From positions 1 to 63,092 of the forward strand of contig NZ_JAIUIE010000017.1 of the NCBI RefSeq assembly GCF_020165495.1: a stretch of DNA of 63,092 nucleotides, written 5' to 3'. The stretch is from Mesorhizobium sp. BR1-1-16. GTDB taxonomy: Bacteria > Pseudomonadota > Alphaproteobacteria > Rhizobiales > Kaistiaceae. Under the pieces are notes generated by a model that saw only the letters and a list, made by a program, of their open reading frames with translations, made no database searches and was not told the DNA's origin. Shown here one piece after another: positions 55,845 through 62,549 of this stretch. The first letter of the stretch is position 1, and the number at the start of each line of letters is the position of its first letter. A program made the translations under genes and the position numbers.

Positions 55845-56179
55845 GCGAAATCGAATGGTTTCCGATCTTGGTTTCATCCTATCGGATGGATGACGAAGTC
55901 CGTGAGCTGCGCAAAGCTGGCGGCACGGCTATCGTTGTGCAAATCCCTCTGGCCATGATCGCGCCGCACGAGAAGCAGGCGATGCGCAACCACTCGCAGA
56001 CCTTGAAGCGCTTGGCAGAGCGCGGCGGTTTGGGGGCTGATGAGGCGGTCGCCGTTCTTGAAGATCGAAGTTATGCGCGGATGCACCCGGCAACGGCAAA
56101 CGCGAGGCTCATGAACATGACCCGCAAGCATTTTGCGGCACTGCGCGCCGATCTCACCACGCCCGAGGCATCGTCATGA
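55841..56179 (+). CDS. Hypothetical phage protein
   Basis: 112 aa: WFPILVSSYRMDDEVRELRK, then GGTAIVVQIPLAMIAPHEKQ and a helical C-terminus with HPATANARLMNMTRKHF. GGAGAGAAGG upstream of the ATG. Overlaps the next gene by 4 nt. Unrecognised. Confidence 0.52.
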   Translation: MSEIEWFPILVSSYRMDDEVRELRKAGGTAIVVQIPLAMIAPHEKQAMRNHSQTLKRLAERGGLGADEAVAVLEDRSYARMHPATANARLMNMTRKHFAALRADLTTPEASS

Positions 56180-56388
56180 GCGAGTGGCAGGATATCAGTA
56201 CCGCGCCGCATGATGGGACCGACATCCTCGTCATCGAACCAGACACCCACATCATGCTGGTTGTCGGCTGGGACGATGAACCGCCGATCCCGTTCGCCAA
56301 TTGGGCGACGCTAGACGGCCCTAACTATCACGCGTGGATGTTTTCGCACTGGATGCCGCTTCCTCCCCCTCCCGAGACAGCGCCATGA
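56176..56388 (+). CDS. DUF551-like small protein
   Basis: 70 aa. MSEWQDISTAPHDGTDILVI and FSHWMPLPPPPETAP. The W-x-x-I-x-x-A-P-x-D-G start with a final HWMPLPxPP is the DUF551 signature, common near integrases and in phage accessory regions. Function unknown. Confidence 0.82.
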   Translation: MSEWQDISTAPHDGTDILVIEPDTHIMLVVGWDDEPPIPFANWATLDGPNYHAWMFSHWMPLPPPPETAP

Positions 56389-56720
56389 CCGGGGCGGCTG
56401 CACAGAGGCGGCCTGAGCGGGTTCGCGCGCCCGTCGCCGCAACCATCCTTGGAATCGAGGTTCGCACTGTGCAAGCTTTGGCGGCGCGCGGCGAACTGCC
56501 AGGGGCGGCCAAGGTCGGCAAGCTGTGGACGTTCGATGAGACCGCGCTGCGTCTCTGGATCAAGGAGCGTTCGGCATGTCCGAAAGACCAAGAGCACCAA
56601 AGCACACCTACTGGCGGGGCGATACGCTATGGGCGCGATTTACCGTTGCAGGTCGCGAATTCCGTGAAAGCCTCGGAACAGGCTCTCCGAAAACTGCGAC
56701 AAAGCGGGTCGCAGAGATGA
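56385..56720 (+). CDS. Excisionase-like HTH protein
   Basis: 111 aa. Residues 10-60: RVRAPVAATILGIEVRTVQA then LAARGELPGAAKVGKLWTFD and ETALRLWIKER form a winged-helix HTH of the MerR/Xis (HTH_17) type. It overlaps the integrase gene by 145 nt in another frame, so the region after residue 64 may be constrained by int. Position just before int supports excisionase or recombination directionality. Confidence 0.72.
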   Translation: MTGAAAQRRPERVRAPVAATILGIEVRTVQALAARGELPGAAKVGKLWTFDETALRLWIKERSACPKDQEHQSTPTGGAIRYGRDLPLQVANSVKASEQALRKLRQSGSQR

Positions 56721-57676
56721 GGGACAAGGTCATAGGCCGCGCGCGTTTTGGTGAGACCGCGCACCTATGGGACGACGCCATCGTCGCTTGGGCCGACTAT
56801 ATCAAGCAGCAAGTCGGCTCGGCTCGCACCGTGGCGCGCTATGCCAATTCCCTGTCGATCGCCGGCCGCACGTTCAGCACGCAGCCCATCGCAGATATCG
56901 GCAAGGACGAGATCAATCAGTTTGTGTCGGCCCGTCGCAAAAGCGGCGTGACCAATGCCACGATTCGCCGCGACCTGCAGGCGATATCGTCGCTGTTCGA
57001 TTTTGCGGAGGATGAAGGCTGGCGGGAGGGGAACCCGGCCTTGGACAAGATGCGGCGGCTCAAGGAGCACCGTGACCCGATCGCCCTGCCAGATGAGGCG
57101 GACTACGAGTTCGTCTTGTCGAGGCTGTCAGATGGTCACGCCGACATGCTGCGCGCGGCTCGCGCGACAGGCATGCGCCAGAATGAGCTGGCCACGATCA
57201 AGCGCAAGGACTTCAACGCCGCGAAGGCGAGCCTGCTGCTGATCGGCAAGGGGCGGAAGCAAAGGACCATCAGTTTGTCGCCCGAGGCCGTGGTGATTCT
57301 GGCCCGGCAACCGATCGCGCTTAAATGCGAGACGATCTTTCATCACGGCGGGAAGGCGATCACGCAAGCCGCGTTCATCTTCTCGCGTGCCAGGCGCGCG
57401 GCGCAGGCGGCGGCACAAAAGGCGGAGCGTCCGTTCAGGGGGTTCCGCTTCCACGACATGCGGCATCTCTATGCCGTCGAGTTCCTGCGTGCCGGCGGCG
57501 ACATCTATGCCCTCAAGGAGCATTTGCGCCATTCGTCCGTGAAGACGACGGAGATGTATCTGGAATTCCTGACGCCAGAAGAAGCCGAGATCGCGAAGCG
57601 CGGTGCCCGAAAGGCGCTTGACGCAGCGCGCGGCTTGGGTGAAGAAGCCGCGCCTGTTCGTTCCGGCCGCGGTTAG
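56576..57676 (+). CDS. int: Tyrosine recombinase integrase
   Basis: 366 aa. N-terminal arm-binding part (YWRGDTLWARFTVAGREFRE), core-binding SAM-like domain (residues 60-160), catalytic domain with R201 (GMRQNEL), H293 and R296 (FRFHDMRHLYA), H319 (LRHSSVKTTEMY) and nucleophile Y328. All five key residues are present. It ends 93 nt before the tRNA-Thr at attR, the expected place for a site-specific integrase using this tRNA. Confidence 0.95.
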   Translation: MSERPRAPKHTYWRGDTLWARFTVAGREFRESLGTGSPKTATKRVAEMRDKVIGRARFGETAHLWDDAIVAWADYIKQQVGSARTVARYANSLSIAGRTFSTQPIADIGKDEINQFVSARRKSGVTNATIRRDLQAISSLFDFAEDEGWREGNPALDKMRRLKEHRDPIALPDEADYEFVLSRLSDGHADMLRAARATGMRQNELATIKRKDFNAAKASLLLIGKGRKQRTISLSPEAVVILARQPIALKCETIFHHGGKAITQAAFIFSRARRAAQAAAQKAERPFRGFRFHDMRHLYAVEFLRAGGDIYALKEHLRHSSVKTTEMYLEFLTPEEAEIAKRGARKALDAARGLGEEAAPVRSGRG

Positions 57677-57699
57677 CTTCACGTCACAAAAGACGCATG

Positions 57700-57728
57700 G
57701 CGACAATCGGTTTGCCCTGTGCCATAAT
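57700..57728 (+). promoter_or_regulatory. Phage-borne promoter for the restored tRNA-Thr
   Basis: GCGACA (57700-57705), a 17-bp spacer and CATAAT (57723-57728) lie between int and the tRNA. The predicted start is about 35 nt before the tRNA 5' end. This DNA is inside the prophage, so after integration it would replace the native tRNA promoter left at 1442-1470. Confidence 0.55.
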
Positions 57729-57768
57729 GACTTAAGTAGTTGAAGTTGCGTTGGAATATCAGGCTTTT

Positions 57769-57808
57769 GCCGGATTAGCTCAGCGGTAGAGCAGCGGTTT
57801 TGTAAACC
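57769..57808 (+). repeat. attR: 40-bp att core, 5' half of the intact tRNA-Thr
   Basis: Perfect copy of 1481-1520. Because this side carries the full tRNA, the chromosome's 3' tRNA half joins here and the first half is the phage-supplied copy, assuming crossover within the repeat. Confidence 0.95.
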
Positions 57809-57843
57809 GAAGGTCGGGGGTTCAATCCCCTCATCCGGCACCA
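57769..57843 (+). tRNA. tRNA-Thr (anticodon UGU), restored at attR
   Basis: 75 nt with encoded CCA. The acceptor GCCGGAT pairs with ATCCGGC, D-arm GCTC/GAGC, anticodon loop TTTGTAA (UGU, threonine), T-arm GGGGG/CCCTC-type with TTCAATC. All standard features are present, so it should be functional. Its 5' half and upstream DNA belong to the prophage. Confidence 0.95.
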
Positions 57844-57884
57844 GAACTCTCGATAGTCAAGACTCATGGTCGCGAGCGGATTGT

Positions 57885-58076
57885 TCACGGCGGCCCCTCG
57901 GCCCTGATCCGCGCCCACTCTTCGGGCGACAGCGCCGCCTCAAGCACTGTGTCGACGTCGGGCAGATAGCACTGCCACATCGGCTGTCCTTCGAACTGTG
58001 AATTCTCTGTATGTCCGTCCAGGCTGCATAGAGCGCGGGCAGCGCGTTCGCGAGGAGGTCTCAGCTTGGTTGGCAT
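57885..58076 (-). CDS. Hypothetical small host protein
   Basis: 63 aa: MPTKLRPPRERAARALCSLD, then MWQCYLPDVDTVLEAALSPE and EWARIRAEGPP. No domain recognised. First host gene after attR, opposite strand to the tRNA. Confidence 0.5.
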   Translation of the reverse strand: MPTKLRPPRERAARALCSLDGHTENSQFEGQPMWQCYLPDVDTVLEAALSPEEWARIRAEGPP

Positions 58077-58184
58077 GGCGTCTCGTTATTGTGGCTGGCC
58101 GTCTTCCATCGGCCCCTCGTACCCTCAGTCATGTCTCGTTGCAGGTCGCGAAATCTGGAAGGTCGCAGCTGCAGCTGAGCAGCA

Positions 58185-58525
58185 TTATTGCTTCAGCTTT
58201 GCCGCCAGCCAACCAACAGCTGCGAGAATTACGCCGCCGCCGATCAATCCTGCGAGAGCACCCCAGATCGCGCCGGAGCTTCCATCGACCCAATTGCCCA
58301 CCAGCACGCCGATGACGCACAGGATAATCGGCGAAATGCACCCGATCCCGATCAATCCGCCCTCGCCCTTCTGCTCCAGTCCGGACCAGGCCGGCCTGTG
58401 ACCAATGCCGCTGCTTGGCCGCCGACATTGATCTGATCTTCGACGCGTCCGAGCGTCCAGTGATGCGCCCCGCCAGTATAGGCAAGGCGGCCACCAATCG
58501 CGCCGGCTGATCGAGGATCAGTCAA
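58185..58525 (-). pseudogene. Frameshifted small membrane protein
   Basis: Two consecutive frames look like one broken gene. Frame 1 (58525-58352), from a TTG overlapping the AraC stop, reads GAIGGRLAYTGGAHHWTLGR then VEDQINVGGQAAALVTGRPG. Frame 2 (to 58185) reads AWSGLEQKGEGGLIGIGCIS, then a membrane-type LCVIGVLVGNWVDGSSGAIW and GALAGLIGGGVILAAVGWLA. A one-base shift near 58390 would join them as ...TGRPAWSGLEQKGEGG.... It could be a true mutation, a sequencing error, or two TTG-initiated coupled ORFs. Confidence 0.45.
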
Positions 58526-59454
58526 TCTGCCACATCGACCGTGGTCCTGCTGGCTTCCGCCGATCGCCGGGGAGAATGCCCCATCACGCGCTTGAACGCT
58601 GTGCTGAAAGCTGCTTCGGAGCCGTAGCCGACCGCGTGAGCGACGTTAGCCACCGAGCTTCCCTGCTTGCGCAGGGCCCGTTCGGCCTGGCGCATCCGCC
58701 ATTCGGTCAGGTAGGTCAGCGGTGGCAAGCCCGCGACGGCGCGAAAGTGTTGGGCAAAAGCCGTTCGGGACATGGCCGAGGCGCGGGCAAGCTCCACCAA
58801 TGACCAATTGCGGGATGGTTCGCCATGCATCAACGCCAGAGCCGGCGCGAGCCGCTCGTCGCAGGCCGCTCTCAACCAGCCGGTCTCGACTGCCCCGCTC
58901 GACAGGTGGCGCCGCAGGATCTGAATCAACAGGAGATGGGCGAGGCTAGAGCACGCCATATCGGCCCCGGGTGTGCGGCTTGCCGCCTCTTCGACCAGTT
59001 CACGGATGAGCGCGCCGAGCCGGCCGGTTCCGCTTTCGGCCGCCGTCAGATGAAGATAATCCGGCAGGCTTTCCATCATCAGCCGTCCGCCTGCATGATC
59101 GGTGTCGAGATGGCCGCCCAGGAACAGGAAGTCATCGCCCTCTCCGACCGGAACAATAGGCGATCGGGCGCCTGTGAAGATTTCGTGGGCGGGTTGAGAG
59201 TCGAGCGACAGGTCGCTGGCGACTGTGAATCCAGCGTTGCGCGTCAGGAGGAAGACGTCGCCTTGCTCCAGGTCGAAAGGCTTTTCGGTGCCGTCCAGGG
59301 CAAGCCGGCATGCGCCGCGTCCTACGACGAAGAACTTGATCTTGCGCGGCGGCGGAAATCGGATGGACCAACCGCCCCCGCCGAAGAAACCACCGGCATA
59401 GATGGTTCGGGCATCGACCAGCTCGAGCGTCTGGGACAGTGCATCACGCGGCAT
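58522..59454 (-). CDS. AraC-family transcriptional regulator with cupin sensor domain
   Basis: 310 aa from ATG 59454; an ATG 13 codons earlier is possible, and neither has a strong ribosome site. N-terminal cupin: TLELVDARTIYAGGFFGGGG, FPPPRKIKFFVVGRGACRLA and EQGDVFLLTRN. C-terminal double HTH: SLVELARASAMSRTAFAQHF then YLTEWRMRQAERALRKQGSS and VAHAVGYGSEAAFSTAFKRV followed by MGHSPRR. Divergent from the SDR gene at 59554, its likely target. Confidence 0.88.
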   Translation of the reverse strand: MPRDALSQTLELVDARTIYAGGFFGGGGWSIRFPPPRKIKFFVVGRGACRLALDGTEKPFDLEQGDVFLLTRNAGFTVASDLSLDSQPAHEIFTGARSPIVPVGEGDDFLFLGGHLDTDHAGGRLMMESLPDYLHLTAAESGTGRLGALIRELVEEAASRTPGADMACSSLAHLLLIQILRRHLSSGAVETGWLRAACDERLAPALALMHGEPSRNWSLVELARASAMSRTAFAQHFRAVAGLPPLTYLTEWRMRQAERALRKQGSSVANVAHAVGYGSEAAFSTAFKRVMGHSPRRSAEASRTTVDVAD

Positions 59455-59553
59455 TTCTGAACTCTGGCGAACGAAGTCGGGACGCTGACGCATTCAACGT
59501 ACCGAACCCGAGGTGCATATCAAGGCTCGACCTTCTCAGCCGGAGTAACAGGA

Positions 59554-60558
59554 ATGAGCACCCCCCAGAACCCGCTCGGATCGGGCTTCACCGCCTACAG
59601 CACCACGCTCGACGTCATCCGTGGGATCGACCTTACCGGTCGATTGGCGATCGTCACCGGCGGCTATGCCGGGCTCGGGTTGGAGGCTGCGCGGACACTC
59701 GCCTCCGCTGGCGCGCGGGTGATCATTCCCGCGCGCGACGTGAACCGCGCCCAGAGGGCTATCGCCGAAATTGGAGGCGGGATCGAGGTCCAGCCCATGG
59801 ACCTGACCGACCCGGTATCAATCGACGGTTTTGCCCGCAGCATCGTCCGTTCCGGACTGCCGCTGCACATCCTCATCAACAGCGCCGGCATCATGGCGGT
59901 GCCCGAGTTGACCCGCGACGGGCGCGGCAACGAGATGCAGTTCTCGACGAACCATCTCGGACACTTCCAGCTGACATTGCATCTGTGGCCAGCGCTCGAG
60001 CGGGCACAGGGCGCCCGTGTCGTATCTGTCTCCTCGATGGGCCACCGATTCTCGGACATCGTCTGGGACGACATCAACTTCGAACGCCGCGCCTATGATG
60101 GTTGGGGCGCCTATGGCCAGTCCAAGACAGCGAATGTCCTGTTCGCGGTTGAACTCGACCGGCGAGGCCGGACGCATGGCATTCGCGCCTTTTCGCTCCA
60201 TCCTGGCGGCATCGTGACCGGCCTCGCCAAGCATATTTCCACGGATCGGCTCATTGAGATGGGCAATCTCGATGGCAACGGCGATCCGGTGATCGACCCC
60301 GACCGCGACATGAAATCGCTCCCGCAAGGCGCGGCCACGCATGTCTGGTGCGCCGTCAGTCCGCAGCTCGACGGGAAAGGCGGCGTCTTCTGTGCCAATT
60401 CCGATATCGCGGCGGTGCAGGAAGGAGAGATCACCATGTCGCTGGAAGGCCGCGACCGGCGGACGTCGGAGGTGGCGCCTTATGCGATCGACCCAAACTC
60501 GGCGGAACGGCTCTGGACGCTCAGCGAGACCATGTCGGGAGCCCGGCTGGCAACCTAG
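59554..60558 (+). CDS. Short-chain dehydrogenase/reductase
   Basis: 334 aa with GGAGTAACAGGA upstream. Rossmann motif AIVTGGYAGLGLEAAR (TGxxxGLG), NSAGIMAVPE (NxAG), SVSSMGHRFS (catalytic Ser) and YGQSKTANVLFAVEL (YxxxK). It is somewhat longer than the classical 250 aa, as in retinol-dehydrogenase-like or WWOX-like SDRs. NADP(H) preference is suggested by the Arg in IIPARDVNRA. Substrate unknown; probably induced via the adjacent AraC regulator. Confidence 0.9.
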   Translation: MSTPQNPLGSGFTAYSTTLDVIRGIDLTGRLAIVTGGYAGLGLEAARTLASAGARVIIPARDVNRAQRAIAEIGGGIEVQPMDLTDPVSIDGFARSIVRSGLPLHILINSAGIMAVPELTRDGRGNEMQFSTNHLGHFQLTLHLWPALERAQGARVVSVSSMGHRFSDIVWDDINFERRAYDGWGAYGQSKTANVLFAVELDRRGRTHGIRAFSLHPGGIVTGLAKHISTDRLIEMGNLDGNGDPVIDPDRDMKSLPQGAATHVWCAVSPQLDGKGGVFCANSDIAAVQEGEITMSLEGRDRRTSEVAPYAIDPNSAERLWTLSETMSGARLAT

Positions 60559-60965
60559 CACCGGCTCACGAAGAGGCGCCGGCAGGCCGTTCGACGTGAG
60601 GACGAGCGGATGCAAAGTGCCGCCGTATCCCTGCCGGCCCTTCGTGTTCTCGACGCCGCCCGGCCGGACACCTATTGAGGCCAGTTCTGATCCAAGGGAT
60701 TCTCTTCAAAAGCGTTGAGAATCCCGCAAACCTGCCTCGAAACGACGGCGCGGAAGACACGCATCCAACCGGAGCGCGACAACAGTCAACTGGCACAATC
60801 TGTATATTCCAGTGGAATTCGAACGCATTTTGGTGCATTGCAATAGCAAGGACGCGGCGCGGCATGACTGTCGGGCCGGGCGGGAAAATCCCCCGATCAA
60901 TTCTCGCCGTCCGAGGCGTCCCACGCGCTGAGGACCGTCCCCTCTTGTCTCAAGGCGAGGTTGAG
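60559..60965. other. Intergenic stretch without a supported gene
   Basis: About 400 bp after the SDR gene. Frames exist on both strands but lack ribosome sites or family-like sequence. A less GC-rich patch at 60790-60850 (CTGTATATTCCAG, TTTTGGTGCATTGC) may contain the promoter for the small gene at 60966. Confidence 0.5.
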
Positions 60966-61127
60966 ATGACGATTCACCAGATGTCGCCCTCCTTCCGCCG
61001 GGCGCGCCATGAGGCCCGCCAAGCGCGGCGTCAGGGCTATCGGCTGCCGCCTGGTCATCCCTATCGGATGCTGCCAACCTGGGTGCCCTTCGGCCTCGCC
61101 AAGGTGATCGCCCGAATACTTCGCTGA
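60966..61127 (+). CDS. Small basic protein
   Basis: 53 aa: MTIHQMSPSFRRARHEARQA, then RRQGYRLPPGHPYRMLPTWV and FGLAKVIARILR. GAGG lies about 10 nt upstream. Very Arg-rich; unrecognised. The following 250 bp (61128-61376) hold no confident gene, only a low-quality frame ending at 61380. Confidence 0.45.
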   Translation: MTIHQMSPSFRRARHEARQARRQGYRLPPGHPYRMLPTWVPFGLAKVIARILR

Positions 61128-61376
61128 GACGCAGCGAAGGCACTCCGTTTGCCCAAAGTTGCTGGAGAGATCGAGCTTCATCACGTCCGCCGCTCAAGCG
61201 CGGCGCGATGCTGACACCTCTGCCATGGTCTGCAGTTCTGGCCCTTGTGCGGAGCGAGCGCAGGTTTCCCGAAGATCACCGGACGCCTTTGCCAAAGGCC
61301 GAATCGACCCATGGTGGAACTTCGGTCCGGCGCTTTTCTTGGTCTCGCTCGACGGCCAGGAACGGGAGCCGGAGCA

Positions 61377-61652
61377 TTGACCGATATTGATCACGCCACA
61401 GACATCCGCGAGCACGAGCAGACCTACGATCTCTTCATACGAGTCGCGACGATGGGGTCGCTGCATGTCGCCGCCATCCTGCTTGCGCTGGTGATCGGAA
61501 CCATTGAAGGTCAGATGTGGATTGGCGCCATCGGCGCGGTGGCCGCAACGGCGGCGGCTGGCTATGGCATGATGCGGCCCGGCCGCGGCGATCCTGTCCC
61601 AGGAACCATCGTTGTCGCGCTTCTCGTCATCCTTATGGGCGTCTTTGCATAG
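61377..61652 (+). CDS. aa3-type cytochrome oxidase subunit IV-like membrane protein
   Basis: 91 aa from a TTG start preceded by GGAG. DIREHEQTYDLFIRVATMGS then LHVAAILLALVIGTIEG matches the short bacterial aa3 subunit IV pattern (D-x-x-E-x-E-x-T-Y-x-x-F followed by a helix). Two further helices (AIGAVAATAAAGYGMM and GTIVVALLVILMGVFA) extend it, so it is longer than the usual 45-60 aa. It stands apart from other oxidase genes; the role is uncertain. Confidence 0.62.
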   Translation: MTDIDHATDIREHEQTYDLFIRVATMGSLHVAAILLALVIGTIEGQMWIGAIGAVAATAAAGYGMMRPGRGDPVPGTIVVALLVILMGVFA

Positions 61653-61817
61653 GCAACTGAAGCGTCCAGAATGACGGCTGGGATGCCGCTCCGGTGCTCC
61701 TTCACGCGCCTGATTCGGCCATCGGGTACCGTTCGGGCAATTGATCGCGGATAGGCGTGATCGCGGCTTATACTGCGACCAGACAGGCAACGAGGCTGCC
61801 GAACGGCAGAAAACACG

Positions 61818-61847
61818 TTGCCGCAATTTGACTGAATCCCATATAAG
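61818..61847 (+). promoter_or_regulatory. Promoter of the Nudix gene
   Basis: TTGCCG (61818-61823), an 18-bp spacer and TATAAG (61842-61847), about 40 nt before the ATG at 61887. The -10 is good, the -35 partial. The rest of 61653-61817 shows no gene. Confidence 0.5.
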
Positions 61848-61886
61848 TTTAGGGAATCTGCAGACAAAAGGGGCCTTTGCGACTCG

Positions 61887-62519
61887 ATGACAACGCCAAA
61901 ACGCCAGAATGCCGGGCCGGCCGGAGCCGCCTTGCATCAGGTCGCGGCGCTACCATTTCGCAAAGGTGAGGAAGGCCCCCAGGTCTGCCTTGTCACGACG
62001 CGCGAGACGCGCCGTTGGACCATCCCGAAGGGTTGGCCGATGAAGGGCCGATCCGACAGCGATGCTGCGCGAATCGAGGCGATCGAAGAGGGTGGCCTCG
62101 TCGGCAAGGTGACGAAGCGGCCGATCGGATCATTTCTCTACTGGAAGCGCCGACCGACCGAGCTCGACCTGATCCGCGTCGAGGTCTATCGGCTTGATGT
62201 CGACGAGCAACTCGCGACCTGGAAAGAAGCCGGCGAGCGCTACTCGATGTGGTTTCCGCTCGATACGGCGGCAGACCTTGTCGACGAACCGGGCCTCAAG
62301 GCGATCTTCGAGAGCCTTATGGCTGAGCCTCCGCTACCCGGAGACGCGCGGCTCCTGTATCATGGCGATCCAGCGTCGATAAAGGAGACCGCGATGGCCA
62401 AGGGACAGATGCGCAGCAACAAGGAAACCCGTAAGCCGAAGGCTGAGAAGCCCAAGGCTGCTGCTGGGGCGCCGAAGCCGTTTGCGAGCACGACCGCCGC
62501 GGCAAAGGACAAGAAATAG
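61887..62519 (+). CDS. Nudix hydrolase fused in frame to a short basic protein
   Basis: 210 aa. Residues 17-150 form a Nudix domain: HQVAALPFRKGEEGPQVCLV, RRWTIPKGWPMKGRSDSDAA then RIEAIEEGGLVGKV. The Nudix box lacks its first Glu and the Arg of REUxEE (here IEAIEE), as in some alphaproteobacterial relatives, so substrate class is uncertain (diphosphoinositol/nucleotide-like). The last 41 residues begin with an internal ATG that has its own ribosome site and resemble a protein usually encoded alone. Confidence 0.83.
   Translation: MTTPKRQNAGPAGAALHQVAALPFRKGEEGPQVCLVTTRETRRWTIPKGWPMKGRSDSDAARIEAIEEGGLVGKVTKRPIGSFLYWKRRPTELDLIRVEVYRLDVDEQLATWKEAGERYSMWFPLDTAADLVDEPGLKAIFESLMAEPPLPGDARLLYHGDPASIKETAMAKGQMRSNKETRKPKAEKPKAAAGAPKPFASTTAAAKDKK
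62394..62519 (+). CDS. Internal start: small Lys/Ala-rich protein MAKGQMRSN-type
   Basis: 41 aa from ATG 62394 with GGAG 9 nt upstream, inside and in frame with the Nudix ORF. MAKGQMRSNKETRKPKAEKP followed by an Ala-rich end. From memory, very similar stand-alone proteins (MAKGQMRSNxExxKPK) are common in Hyphomicrobiales. Either both products are made, or a lost stop has fused two genes. Confidence 0.55.
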   Translation: MAKGQMRSNKETRKPKAEKPKAAAGAPKPFASTTAAAKDKK

Positions 62520-62549
62520 TCGGAGATTTCCGGCCGTCGGCCGCCGCGT

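Larger units (their letters stand above)
1481..57808. mobile_element. Temperate myovirus prophage integrated in tRNA-Thr
   Basis: A 40-bp perfect direct repeat brackets phage DNA (1481-1520 and 57769-57808). Inside are an integrase beside the right repeat, a CI/Cro-type control region, replication, recombination, packaging, capsid, contractile tail, baseplate and lysis genes. All essential modules of a contractile-tailed phage are recognisable and uninterrupted, so the element looks intact and possibly inducible. The tail gene set (DUF3383 sheath, DUF3277 tube, Dit-like protein, plug, Gp138 spike, J protein) recalls the simple baseplates of Pam3-like myoviruses. That comparison is from memory, not from an alignment. 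Confidence 0.95.
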
